From Arthrobacter sp. CJ23 (GTDB lineage Bacteria; Actinomycetota; Actinomycetes; Actinomycetales; Micrococcaceae): DNA of 64,000 nt. The notes below the pieces were generated by a model, which was not told the DNA's origin, did no database searches, and worked only from the letters and a program-made list of their open reading frames with translations. The translations under genes were made by a program, and so were the position numbers. Location of the stretch: positions 3,658,001 to 3,722,000 of the forward strand of contig NZ_CP102950.1 of assembly GCF_024741795.1 (NCBI RefSeq), read 5' to 3'. Below are positions 1 to 7,947 of this stretch, piece after piece; positions within the stretch are counted from its first letter, which is position 1, and each line of letters starts with the position of its first letter.

Positions 1-850
1 GGTCCGAGGGAAGCAGCATGGCGAGGAGCATGACGGAACCGACGTAGAACACCACGATGCGGACCACGACGGCGCGGATCGCCTTGGGAACTTCGCGTTC
101 CGGGTTCTGCATCTCGCCGGCGGTGATGCCGACGAGTTCAATGGCGTTGTAGGCGAAGATCACGGCGTTGAGGACCAGGATCATCACCAGGCCGCCCTTG
201 GGGAACATGCCGCCGTCGCCGCTGAACAGGTTGTTCACGGAGGCGTGGCCTGCGCCCACCTGCGCGTTGGTGGCCACCATGAAGGTGCCCACGGCCAGGA
301 AGATCACAATCGCGGCGACCTTGAGGCAGGAGGCCCAGAATTCGAACTCGCCGAAGGCCTTGACGCTGAACAGGTTCACGGCCACCAGCAGCACCAGCGC
401 TGCGATGGCGGACAGTTCAACGGGGACGTTCGGGAAGAAGAACTGGAAGTACAGGCCGATCGCGATGAGTTCGGCAATGCCGGTCATGGCCCAGTTGATG
501 AAGTACATCCAGCCGGAGAGGAAGGCGCCCTTCTTGCCGAACATTTCGCCGGCGTAGCTGACGAAGGAGCCTGACGTCTGGCGGTACATGATGAGTTCGC
601 CGAGGGCCCGCATCAGCAGGTAGGCGATGACGCCGGCGATGGCGTAGGAGAAGATCAGGGCCGGGCCCGTGGAGGCGAGGCGGCCGCCCGCGCCCATGAA
701 CAGGCCGACGCCGATGGCGCCGCCCATGGCGATCATGGTGACGTGGCGGCGGCTGAGGGTCTTCTGGTAGCCCTCGGCGCTGAGGGTCGAGCCGACGGCG
801 TTGGATACTGCCGTGGGGCTCTGGAGTTCTGTGGGGGTACTTTGCGGCAC
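1..850 (-). CDS. Amino acid permease (APC superfamily), C-terminus outside window
   Basis: This is an integral membrane amino acid/proton symporter. The visible 283 residues begin with a soluble tail of about 35 residues. The APC-type first helix follows (IAMGGAIGVGLFMGAG), then several hydrophobic helices and the motif NAVIFAYNAIELVGITAGE near residue 240, typical of the AnsP/CycA/GabP branch. The start is a GTG at 850 preceded by AAGGAA at a normal distance. The gene runs off the left edge, so roughly the last 40% is missing. The substrate cannot be told from this part; family members carry D-Ala/Gly/D-Ser, Asn, Pro or GABA. Confidence 0.88.
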   Translation of the reverse strand, partial: MPQSTPTELQSPTAVSNAVGSTLSAEGYQKTLSRRHVTMIAMGGAIGVGLFMGAGGRLASTGPALIFSYAIAGVIAYLLMRALGELIMYRQTSGSFVSYAGEMFGKKGAFLSGWMYFINWAMTGIAELIAIGLYFQFFFPNVPVELSAIAALVLLVAVNLFSVKAFGEFEFWASCLKVAAIVIFLAVGTFMVATNAQVGAGHASVNNLFSGDGGMFPKGGLVMILVLNAVIFAYNAIELVGITAGEMQNPEREVPKAIRAVVVRIVVFYVGSVMLLAMLLPSD

Positions 851-1006
851 AGCTGTTCCTTGTGGGTCGGGGTCTTGCTGTAAGGGGGTCGCGCCAATGC
901 CGGAACACAGGCAGTTTTGCACACTTAATTCGAGGTTTTCCCGCTTGGGAGCCTGACTGTGAGCCAAAGACCGCGAAACGTCGAAGGTTCGCGCAACCCG
1001 TTTATC

Positions 1007-1933
1007 TTACTGGATCCGCGGGGCAACCCGTGACGCAGGCAACAAAGAACGCCCGGGACCGAGATAGGCCGAAGAACCATCCGCGCCCGTGACGTGGTCG
1101 GCCAGGACGGCGGCTTGCTCCCACAAGGGCGCCACCAGGCCGTAAGCCTCGCCCCGGTACTGCGCACAGTCGCCCACTGCATAGATGTCTTCTTCGTCCA
1201 TGACGCGCAGCTGATCGTCCACCACGATGGCCCGCTCCACCTCCAGCGCACTGACGACGGCGACATCGACGTTGGGCCTGACGCCCGCCGCCACTACCAC
1301 CATGTCGCAGTCGAGGGCGGCCTGGCTGCCCAGCCGGATGCCCGTGATCCGGTCCTTGCCCAGGATCGCGGCGGGACCCCCGCCGGAGCGCACCAGGGCC
1401 ACGTCCATTCCGCGGCTTCGCAGCCCCCGGGCCGCCTCCACGCCGGGCAATCCGCCGCCGATCACCACGGCCCGCCGGTGGTGCTCCTCCCGGGCGAACT
1501 GGACCATCCTTCGGGTATCGTCCATGGTCCGGAAGGTGAAGACGCCGTGCCGCAAGGATCCGCTGGGCGTGTGGATACCGTCCATGGGCGGCAGGTATGA
1601 ACGGCTTCCCGTCGCGATGATCAGGACGTCGTAGGGCACCACGCGGCCGTCACCAGTGAAGACGTGCTTGCTGTACTTGTCCACCCGGTCCACACGGACC
1701 CCGGCATGCAGGGTGATGTTGTTTTCCCAGTACCAGGGCAGGGCGTTGAGGACGATGTCCGCCTCGCTTTCCTTGCCGGAGAGCACGCGGCCGAGCAACG
1801 TCCGGTTGTAGTTCCCGTATGGCTCGTCACCGAACATGGTGATCTCAAACTGGGCGGCACCGCCACGGGCCAGGATGTCTTCCACAGTCCGTGCGCCGGC
1901 CATTCCGTTGCCGATCACCACCAGCCGCCGCAT
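1007..1933 (-). CDS. NAD(P)/FAD-dependent oxidoreductase, NirB-N-terminus-like, short
   Basis: A 308-residue pyridine nucleotide-disulfide oxidoreductase related to the FAD/NAD domain of nitrite reductase NirB and to rubredoxin reductases. An FAD dinucleotide motif lies at residues 5-13 (VVIGNGMAG), an NAD motif near 155 (AVVIGGGLPGVEAA) and the second FAD motif IYAVGDCAQ near 252. NirB-like proteins continue after the YGLVAPLWEQA segment into another domain, but here the reading frame stops about 35 residues later. No other frame restores a recognisable continuation, so it is either a natural short form or a truncation. Its ATG overlaps by one base the TGA of the small gene upstream (TGATG), so the two are translationally coupled. 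The electron acceptor is unknown. Confidence 0.75.
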   Translation of the reverse strand: MRRLVVIGNGMAGARTVEDILARGGAAQFEITMFGDEPYGNYNRTLLGRVLSGKESEADIVLNALPWYWENNITLHAGVRVDRVDKYSKHVFTGDGRVVPYDVLIIATGSRSYLPPMDGIHTPSGSLRHGVFTFRTMDDTRRMVQFAREEHHRRAVVIGGGLPGVEAARGLRSRGMDVALVRSGGGPAAILGKDRITGIRLGSQAALDCDMVVVAAGVRPNVDVAVVSALEVERAIVVDDQLRVMDEEDIYAVGDCAQYRGEAYGLVAPLWEQAAVLADHVTGADGSSAYLGPGRSLLPASRVAPRIQ

Positions 1934-2280
1934 CAGTGCTCCACCATGCCCAGATCCACCACCACGGCTCCCCGCACACCCGCGGCCGCGACCATGAACA
2001 GCTCGATCACCGAACCGCCGTCGGTGTCTTCCACCACGCGGAGCGGCACGTGCACATCGCCTTTGGCGCCGATCGGGAAGTACCGCATGGGGACGCCGTC
2101 ACGCATGAGGATCACTGTGATGAGCTCCGGGCTCGAATTGCCGCCACGGAAGTACAACGTCTGATTGATGACGCCGTCCGGGACGAAGTGGGAGAGCTCA
2201 GCGTGGATAGGAACCGGCTTGTCCAGCCCGGATCCCTCGAAAGGGTAGATGCCCTGCAGGAAGAGATTCTTGACGATCAC
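1933..2280 (-). CDS. Conserved small protein paired with the FAD oxidoreductase
   Basis: A 115-residue protein beginning at GTG 2280, preceded by AAAGGA. It has no signal peptide, membrane segment or cysteine cluster. The body is a run of short beta-like stretches (TLYFRGGNSS, ELITVILMRDGVPMRYFPIG, VHVPLRVVED, SVIELFMVAAAG), which suggests a small beta-sandwich or barrel. I do not recognise a named family. The one-base overlap with the oxidoreductase gene suggests the products work together, perhaps as an accessory or electron-transfer partner in nitrogen-oxide metabolism. That is inference from position only. Confidence 0.6.
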   Translation of the reverse strand: MIVKNLFLQGIYPFEGSGLDKPVPIHAELSHFVPDGVINQTLYFRGGNSSPELITVILMRDGVPMRYFPIGAKGDVHVPLRVVEDTDGGSVIELFMVAAAGVRGAVVVDLGMVEH

Positions 2281-2424
2281 GGGGCAAGTCCTTTCAGCCG
2301 GCTGACACCCTTCCATGGTGCTCCGCCGCTGTTTCAGAACACGCCGCCGTATGTTTCCGCGCGCAGGCCAGAAGGTAACCATCCGTTTGCGGCCTGCTCA
2401 CCGCCGCGTGAATCCCGTGCAGGG

Positions 2425-4116
2425 CTACAGCAGTTCGCCGTCCCGCATCCCGTAGCGGACCCAGCTCCCGGCCTTGGCCGAACGGGCACCCGCGCACCGG
2501 TCAAACCATTCCCCCAGCGCGCGGTCGTGGCTCACGATCACCAGGGTCCCGGCAAACTCCGCGAGCGCGGCCTCCAACTGCTCCACCAGGACGGGCGCCA
2601 GGTGGTTGGTGGGTTCGTCCACGATCATGGTCTCGAATCCACCAAGCAGCAGCCGGGCAAGGGCCAGGCGGCGTTGCTGTCCGGCGGACAAGCCGCCGAC
2701 GGGAACGTGGAATTCCGTGGTCCGGAACAGCCCGAGCCGGAGCAGCCCCTCGGCATGTTCGTCGATGTTCCCGCCAAGGCCGGCAGCGAACGCGGGGAGC
2801 AAGCGGAGCCCTGGACGGGCAGGCACGTCCAGTTCCTGCTGCAGGTAGCCCACCTTGCCGTGTATTTGGACTGTCCCGGCAACAGCTTCCAGGGTTCCTG
2901 CCAGGACCGAGAGCAGCGTGGACTTACCGGCGCCGTTGGGGCCGGTGATCAGGACCTTCTGGCCTGGTTCCACCCGCAGGTCCGTGGGATGCAGACGCCC
3001 GGGCACGGCCACGCCATGGACCTCAAGGGCTGCAGGGGACAAGTCCCCGCCAAGGCCCGTCCCGATCACCCCGGCCGGCGTCAGCGGCGCGGCCGGCGTC
3101 AGCGGCGCTGAAAGCCTCAGCGGCACGGGCGGCCGGTCCACCGGGTTCTCCTCAAGTCTGCGGAGCCGTTCCTGGGCGTTGCGCACCTTGCTGGTGGCCG
3201 CCCGTTGCCACGTTCCGGCCTTGAAACCGAACCCCATTTTGTCGTTGTCACGCTTCCGGCCGTAGCCCATGGAGTCCGAGACTGTAGCGGCCTGCAGCCG
3301 TTCCGCGGCCATGGAGTCGAGCCACTCTTCGTACTGCTGGACCCAGCGGGCCCGCTCGGCGGCTTTCTCGCGAAGATAACCGTCGTAGCCGTTGCCGTAG
3401 CGGTTCACGGCCCGGCGCTCGGCGTCCACTTCGATGACCGTGCTGGCCACCTTTCGCAGCAGGATGCGGTCGTGCGAGACCACCACTACGGTCCCGCGGT
3501 GTGCGGCCAGGCGCTGCTCCAGCCAGGCCGTGCCGCTGGCGTCCAGGTGGTTGGTGGGCTCATCCAGAAGCAAGGCGTCGGCAGGGTCCGCGAGCAGGCA
3601 GGCGAGCGCCACGCGCTCCTGCTCTCCGCCGGACAAGGATCCAAGCGTCCGACGCCGGTCCAGGCCTCCCAGCCCCAGCCGGTCCAGCGCCGCGTCCACC
3701 CTGGATTCGGCCGCGTAGCCTTCACGCAGTTGGTATTGGGTTTGCAGACTGCCATAGAGCTCGAGCGTCTCGCTGTCCGCGTCGGCCAGGTCCCGCTCCA
3801 GCTGAAGGATGCGCGCTTCAAGCTCGCGCAGGGTGCCCAGGGAGGAGTCGATGGCGTCTCCGACGGTCAGTGACTCCGGGAGCCCGTGCGTCTGGGCGAG
3901 GTAACCCACCCGGTAGGCGGCGTTCGCGGAACCTGCCGTGCCGTCGTCGGGCGTTTCGAGGCCTGCCAGCAGGCGCAGGAGGGTGGATTTCCCCGCCCCG
4001 TTTTCGCCGACGATGGCAACGTGCTCGCCGTGGTCTATGACGAGATCCACGCCATGGAAAAGTTCGCGGTCCCCGTAGCCGTGGGAAACGCCGGAAAGGT
4101 GAAGGTGGTCAGTCAA
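2425..4116 (-). CDS. ABC-F family ATP-binding protein (ribosome-associated type)
   Basis: A soluble protein of 563 residues with two ABC ATPase domains and no membrane segments, as in ABC-F translation factors and antibiotic-resistance (ribosomal protection) proteins. Domain 1 has Walker A GENGAGKST near residue 40, signature LSGGE and Walker B LLLDEPTNHLD. The interdomain linker is rich in charged residues (about residues 240-320). Domain 2 has GPNGAGKST, a variant signature LSAGQ and MIVDEPTNHLA. I chose TTG 4116 because GAGGA lies 6 nt before it. An in-frame GTG at 4149 is the alternative. The leader in front contains a promoter and a tiny ORF, as is common for drug-inducible ABC-F genes, but the drug class cannot be read from the sequence. 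Confidence 0.85.
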   Translation of the reverse strand: MTDHLHLSGVSHGYGDRELFHGVDLVIDHGEHVAIVGENGAGKSTLLRLLAGLETPDDGTAGSANAAYRVGYLAQTHGLPESLTVGDAIDSSLGTLRELEARILQLERDLADADSETLELYGSLQTQYQLREGYAAESRVDAALDRLGLGGLDRRRTLGSLSGGEQERVALACLLADPADALLLDEPTNHLDASGTAWLEQRLAAHRGTVVVVSHDRILLRKVASTVIEVDAERRAVNRYGNGYDGYLREKAAERARWVQQYEEWLDSMAAERLQAATVSDSMGYGRKRDNDKMGFGFKAGTWQRAATSKVRNAQERLRRLEENPVDRPPVPLRLSAPLTPAAPLTPAGVIGTGLGGDLSPAALEVHGVAVPGRLHPTDLRVEPGQKVLITGPNGAGKSTLLSVLAGTLEAVAGTVQIHGKVGYLQQELDVPARPGLRLLPAFAAGLGGNIDEHAEGLLRLGLFRTTEFHVPVGGLSAGQQRRLALARLLLGGFETMIVDEPTNHLAPVLVEQLEAALAEFAGTLVIVSHDRALGEWFDRCAGARSAKAGSWVRYGMRDGELL

Positions 4117-4171
4117 GAGGAGTCCTCGCAAGTCCGCAGTGGATGGCACATGGCCGTTTGGGTACTGGGAT

Positions 4172-4240
4172 GCAGCCGGAATGTGGGCTGCGCTTAGGAC
4201 TTCATCGACCCAGACTGCCCGGTGCTGGCCAACGCGTCAA
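4172..4240 (-). promoter_or_regulatory. Promoter and putative attenuator leader of the ABC-F gene
   Basis: On the minus strand TTGACG (4240-4235) and CAGTCT (4217-4212) are separated by exactly 17 nt. Six bases after the -10 comes ATG AAG TCC TAA (4205-4194), a three-codon ORF encoding Met-Lys-Ser that would be leaderless. A small hairpin with arms GCAGCC and GGCTGC (4191-4172) follows, then the ABC-F start. Ribosome stalling on a very short leader ORF is a known way to switch on ABC-F resistance genes. Whether it happens here is inference. Confidence 0.45.
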
Positions 4241-4256
4241 GCCGCGACACCGGCCA

Positions 4257-4325
4257 AAGCAACGCGGGGTCAGTTACGGCCCATGTTGGGCCTCCGGATG
4301 GGCGCTAAGTGACCCCGCGTTGCTT
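4257..4325. terminator. Long perfect hairpin behind the metal transporter operon
   Basis: Arms AAGCAACGCGGGGTCA (4257-4272) and TGACCCCGCGTTGCTT (4310-4325) are perfect complements over 16 bp, with a 37-nt loop. The hairpin starts one base past the stop codon of the permease gene. There is no T-run, so it may act as a transcript 3' end stabiliser or a terminator that does not need a U-tract. It resembles in design the hairpins at 9321-9364 and 30174-30235. Confidence 0.6.
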
Positions 4326-4326
4326 C

Positions 4327-5202
4327 CTAGGCCGCCAGGACCGCCGCACGCTTGCGGCGGGCCTTGGCGAGCCGGGTGCCGATCAGGCCCTGGCGGGGGC
4401 TGAAGAGGTACACGGCCGCGAAGACTGCACCTTGTGTCACCACCACCATGGCTCCCGATGCGGTGTCCAGGTAGTAGCTCAGGTAGATGCCCGACACCGA
4501 GCACACCACGGAGACGACCGGCGCGATGACCAGCATCCTGGAGAAACGGTCCGTGAGCAGGTAGGCCGTGGCGCCGGGGATGATCAGCATGGCCACCACC
4601 AAAACCACGCCCACGGTCTGCAGCGCCACCACGGACGTGAGGGCCAGCAGGCCCAGCAGCAGTGCGCCGAGACGCTTGGGCGAGAGCCCGATCGCGTGCG
4701 CGTGGGTGGGATCGAAGGCGTACAGCGTGAGGTCGCGGCGCTTGAAGATGAGGATGGCGAAGGCCACCACGCCCAGGACAACCACCTGGATGAGGTCCGG
4801 GATGCTCACTCCCAGCAGGTTGCCGAAGATGATGTGGTTCAGGTCGGTCTGGCTGGGCGTGACGGAGATCAGCACCAGGCCCAGGGCGAACAGCGAGGTG
4901 AAGACGATGCCGATCGCGGCGTCTTCCTTCACCCGGCTCGTGTTCCGCACCACGCCGATCAAGGTCACCGCGATCAGCGCGAACACCAGCGCACCGAGCG
5001 CGAACGGCGCCCCCACGATGTAGGCGAGCACGACGCCGGGCAGCACCGCGTGCGAGACGGCGTCGCCCATGAGGGACCAGCCGATCAGGACGAGCCAGCA
5101 GCTCAGCACGGCGCAGACCACGGCGGCGATGGCCGTCGTCGCGAGCGCCCGGACCATGAAGTCATAGCTGAGCGGTTCCAGCAGGAAATTGAGGATGTCC
5201 AT
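4327..5202 (-). CDS. Metal ABC transporter permease (ZnuB/MntB/SitC family)
   Basis: A 291-residue membrane permease of the ABC-3 family with about eight hydrophobic helices. The conserved segment WSLMGDAVSHAVLPGVVLAY near residue 50 is characteristic of the family. The C-terminus ends in a short basic tail (KARRKRAAVLAA). It is the last gene of a three-gene operon: binding protein, ATPase, permease. The gap to the ATPase gene is 5 nt. It forms the channel for Mn, Zn or Fe(II) imported across the membrane. Confidence 0.93.
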   Translation of the reverse strand: MDILNFLLEPLSYDFMVRALATTAIAAVVCAVLSCWLVLIGWSLMGDAVSHAVLPGVVLAYIVGAPFALGALVFALIAVTLIGVVRNTSRVKEDAAIGIVFTSLFALGLVLISVTPSQTDLNHIIFGNLLGVSIPDLIQVVVLGVVAFAILIFKRRDLTLYAFDPTHAHAIGLSPKRLGALLLGLLALTSVVALQTVGVVLVVAMLIIPGATAYLLTDRFSRMLVIAPVVSVVCSVSGIYLSYYLDTASGAMVVVTQGAVFAAVYLFSPRQGLIGTRLAKARRKRAAVLAA

Positions 5203-5207
5203 GGCGG

Positions 5208-5960
5208 CTAGCCCCTGCCTTCGGAAGAATCACGGTTCATGACGTCGAGGCCGAAGGCCATGGCAAGGTTTTCCGGCTGCAGCACCACGTCGGGGCTGCC
5301 GTGCATGAGGACCTTGCGCATCAGGAGCACGGCTTCGTCGCACAGCTGCGGCAGGGCATGGAGGTCATGGGTAGAGACCAGGATGGTGGCGCCGTCGGCG
5401 GCGAGTTCGCGCAGCAGCCGGGTGATGGTGGCTTCGGAGCGTTTGTCCACGCCGGCGAACGGTTCGTCCAGCAGCATCATGGTGGCGCCCTGCGCGATGC
5501 CGCGCGCCACGAAGGCGCGCTTCTTCTGCCCGCCGGACAGCTGGCCGATCTGCCGGTCGGCAAACTCGCTCAGCTCCACGCGTTCCAGTGCCTGCTCGAC
5601 GGCGTCGCGGTCCGCCTTGCGGGGGCGGCGGGTGAACCCGAGCTGCCCGTAGCGGCCCATCATCACCACATCGCGCACGGACAGCGGGAACGCCCAGTCC
5701 ACGTCCTCGCTCTGCGGCACGTAGCCGATCCCGGCTTCCTTGCGGGATTTCACTGGCGCGTGTCCGTTGATGAGGACGCGGCCGGAGTCCGGCTTGACCA
5801 TGCCCATGATGGTTTTGAACAGGGTGGACTTGCCGGAGCCGTTCATCCCCACCAGGCCGCAGATGCGCGAGTGGTCCAGGGACAGGGAAGCGCCGTCCAG
5901 CGCCAGGACCTCGCCGTAGTGGACGGTGACGTTGTCAACCACGATGGCGGGGTTGCTCAC
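5208..5960 (-). CDS. Metal ABC transporter ATP-binding protein
   Basis: A 250-residue ABC ATPase. Walker A GMNGSGKST lies near residue 38, the Q-loop in YVPQSEDVDW, signature LSGGQ near 143, Walker B MMLLDEPFAGVD and the H-loop VSTHD. The residues YVPQSEDVDWAFPLSV after the Q-loop are typical of Mn/Zn import ATPases. The start is GTG 5960, which overlaps the stop of the binding-protein gene by four bases (GTGA), so translation is coupled. It powers uptake with the adjacent permease. Confidence 0.93.
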   Translation of the reverse strand: MSNPAIVVDNVTVHYGEVLALDGASLSLDHSRICGLVGMNGSGKSTLFKTIMGMVKPDSGRVLINGHAPVKSRKEAGIGYVPQSEDVDWAFPLSVRDVVMMGRYGQLGFTRRPRKADRDAVEQALERVELSEFADRQIGQLSGGQKKRAFVARGIAQGATMMLLDEPFAGVDKRSEATITRLLRELAADGATILVSTHDLHALPQLCDEAVLLMRKVLMHGSPDVVLQPENLAMAFGLDVMNRDSSEGRG

Positions 5961-6901
5961 GGGGTGCCGCCCGTCAGGGCCGTGGTGATGGTCTTGGCGT
6001 CGTGCCGCATCAGGTCCAGGTATGTCGGCACGGGGCCGTCGGCCTCGGACAGGGAGTCAACATAGAGCACGCCGCCGAACTTTGCGTCCGTGGCGCCGAC
6101 CACCTGCTGCATGGGGGCGTCCGAGACCGTGGACTCGCAGAACACCGCGGGAACCTGATTGGCCTTGACGAACTCGATGGCGCGGGTGATCTGCTGGGGA
6201 GTGGCCTGCTGCTCAGCGTTGACGGCCCAGATGTAGACCTCCTTGAGCCCGGCATCGCGGGCCAGGTAGGAGAAGGCGCCTTCGCAGGTCACCAAGGCGC
6301 GGTGGTTCTCTGGCAGGACGGAGAGTTTGGCCACCATCTCGTCCTGGACGGACTGGAGCTGGGCGTTGTAGGCCTTGGCGTTGGCCTCGAACACGGCGGC
6401 GTTGGCGGGATCCAGTTTGGCGAAGGCCTTGGCCATGTTGTTGGCGTAGATCTGCACGTTGCTGGGCGACATCCAGGCGTGCGGGTTCGGCTTGCCCTGG
6501 TAGGAATCCTCGGCGATCGGCATGACCTTGACGCCGTCGCTGACCACGGCATGGGGCACGTCCAGGCCCTCCACGAACTGGGCGAACCAGGCTTCCAGGT
6601 TCAGGCCGTTGTCCAGGATGAGGTCCGCCTGCGCGGCTTTGCGGATGTCTCCGGGCGTGGGCTCATAGCCATGGATCTCGGCCCCGGCCTTGGTGATGGA
6701 TTCGACGCGGAGCTTGTCCCCCGCGACGTTCTTGGCGACGTCGGCGAGGACGGTGAAGGTGGTCAGGACAACGGGGCGCTCATCAGTGCTGGAGGCCGAG
6801 GTGCCGCCGCAGGCTGCGAGCCCCAGGGAGAGCCCCAGGACGGCAAGGACAGCGACGGATCGGCGGACTTCTTTGGCGCACCGAAACAATAAGTTAGGCA
6901 T
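5957..6901 (-). CDS. Metal ABC transporter substrate-binding lipoprotein (Mn/Fe-type)
   Basis: A 314-residue extracellular lipoprotein. The signal peptide ends in LGLAACGG, giving an acylated Cys near residue 31. Metal ligands expected for the TroA/PsaA family are visible: His in EIHGYEPTP, His in NPHAWMSP, Glu in TCEGAF and Asp in LYVDSLS. The Glu plus Asp pair and the absence of a His-rich loop favour Mn(II) or Fe(II) over Zn(II). I chose ATG 6901 because a -10 box TAAAAT (6914-6909) with a -35 TTGCGT 17 nt away would start a leaderless message there. An ATG at 6910 is the alternative. It is the first gene of the operon. Confidence 0.9.
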   Translation of the reverse strand: MPNLLFRCAKEVRRSVAVLAVLGLSLGLAACGGTSASSTDERPVVLTTFTVLADVAKNVAGDKLRVESITKAGAEIHGYEPTPGDIRKAAQADLILDNGLNLEAWFAQFVEGLDVPHAVVSDGVKVMPIAEDSYQGKPNPHAWMSPSNVQIYANNMAKAFAKLDPANAAVFEANAKAYNAQLQSVQDEMVAKLSVLPENHRALVTCEGAFSYLARDAGLKEVYIWAVNAEQQATPQQITRAIEFVKANQVPAVFCESTVSDAPMQQVVGATDAKFGGVLYVDSLSEADGPVPTYLDLMRHDAKTITTALTGGTP

Positions 6902-6946
6902 GCCGAACATTTTAGCCAGGCGGATGCCGCCACGCAAAGTTAGGCT
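6894..6946. promoter_or_regulatory. Divergent promoters with a DtxR/IdeR-like box over the start codon
   Basis: The minus-strand promoter of the binding-protein gene is TTGCGT (6937-6932), a 17-nt spacer, then TAAAAT (6914-6909). Directly downstream and covering the ATG is TTAGGCATGCCGAA (6894-6907), a near-palindrome close to the DtxR/IdeR/MntR-type core TTAGGnnnnCCTAA with one mismatch pair broken. The plus-strand gene uses TAGGCT (6941-6946) six bases before its ATG. A metalloregulator bound here would block the transporter promoter. The regulator itself is not in the window. Confidence 0.5.
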
Positions 6947-6952
6947 GGGCAC

Positions 6953-7699
6953 ATGGGCACCATTCAAGAGCCGGCCACGCTGTACCGCTTCAACGGCCTG
7001 GATGCCACCGCGGCCGCCGTGTACCTTGCATTCACGGCGTTTTTCACCCTGGCCAGCGATCTTCTGGAGCCCCTCCTGCGGCCCCTTTTCCCGGATACCG
7101 CCACCGAGTCATATGCGGTCAATCTCGTGTTCTACGCGTGCGTCGGTGTGTTCGCCGTGGCCTCGGCCCGGCACGTGGTGGTCCGCGACGTGCGCATCCT
7201 GGGCACGCGGCCATGGTTCACCGCCGCCATGGTGCCGGCGTCCCTGGTGGCCATGCTGGTGTTCACGGCCATCCTGGTGGCAGCCACGGGCAGCGTGCAG
7301 AGCTCGGAGAACCAGCTGGACATCCAGGGCCTCATGCTGCAGGTGCCCCCATGGCTGATGGTCCCGCTCCTGGTGGTCATCGGCCCGTTCGTGGAGGAGT
7401 ACCTCTTCCGGCACCTGCTGATCGGCAAGCTCTCCCGGCACATGAACATCTGGATCTGCTGCGCCCTCTCCGCGGTGGTCTTCGCGTCCATCCACGTGGT
7501 GGGCAGGGAAGGACTGGTGCTCTCCGCCGTGGCACCGTACCTGGGCATGGCCATCATCCTGGTGGCCGTGTACGTCTGGACGGGGAAGAACCTGATGTTC
7601 TCCTACCTCGTGCACGCCTCCAAGAATCTCCTGGCCGTGGTGCTCATCTACGCCTTGCCGCCGGAGTTCATAGACCAGCTGCAGCAGCTCCAGCCCTGA
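6953..7699 (+). CDS. CPBP family intramembrane metalloprotease
   Basis: A 248-residue membrane protein with about seven or eight hydrophobic segments. It carries the CPBP (Abi/Rce1-like) motifs: EEYLFRHLL near residue 143 (the EExxxR motif), FASIHVVG near 178 (metal-binding His), and HASKNLL near 222. Members are intramembrane proteases or CAAX-type processing enzymes, often tied to peptide or bacteriocin self-protection. No bacteriocin gene is visible nearby. Transcription appears leaderless. An IS110 element inserted 13 bp beyond its stop codon has split the hairpin that probably ended its transcript. Confidence 0.85.
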   Translation: MGTIQEPATLYRFNGLDATAAAVYLAFTAFFTLASDLLEPLLRPLFPDTATESYAVNLVFYACVGVFAVASARHVVVRDVRILGTRPWFTAAMVPASLVAMLVFTAILVAATGSVQSSENQLDIQGLMLQVPPWLMVPLLVVIGPFVEEYLFRHLLIGKLSRHMNIWICCALSAVVFASIHVVGREGLVLSAVAPYLGMAIILVAVYVWTGKNLMFSYLVHASKNLLAVVLIYALPPEFIDQLQQLQP

Positions 7700-7712
7700 G
7701 CCCCGCCCAACT

Positions 7713-7947
7713 AGTAGCCTTTGTGTCCCTTGCGGGGCGCCCGTTCCGGGCTGAAAATGTGCTTGTGGCCGCCTGCCAACGCCGTGCTTCTATGGTTCGT
7801 TGAGGCCGCTAAGTAGCCGGGCGTTGGGGGTCACGTTGTGGGCCCTTCATTGTTCCTTTCATCGAGAACGAGGACTAGATTCCCGTTGTCCCTGGTGATC
7901 CCCACGGGCGGCCACTTCGATATTCAGAAGGGCCGCGCCGTGAGGAG
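7713..7947 (+). ncRNA. Probable bridge RNA region in the IS110 left end
   Basis: IS110-group elements express a structured guide (bridge) RNA from the non-coding end upstream of the recombinase gene. This 235-nt stretch has the right position and length. It contains GGACTAG at 7872-7878, identical to the right element junction at 9316-9322; AGTAGCC at 7812-7818, identical to the first bases of the element at 7713; and GTTGGG at 7823-7828, complementary to the left flank CCCAAC. These short matches are candidate donor and target guides. No structure calculation was possible here. Confidence 0.5.

Noticed and set aside
925..1266. Frameshift in the FAD oxidoreductase C-terminus
   Set aside because: I read both alternative frames beyond residue 285; neither restores a NirB-like continuation, so a simple frameshift is not supported.
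1891..3111. 406-codon plus-strand frame over the small protein and ABC-F gene
   Set aside because: Crosses two minus-strand genes with clear motifs; no family match.
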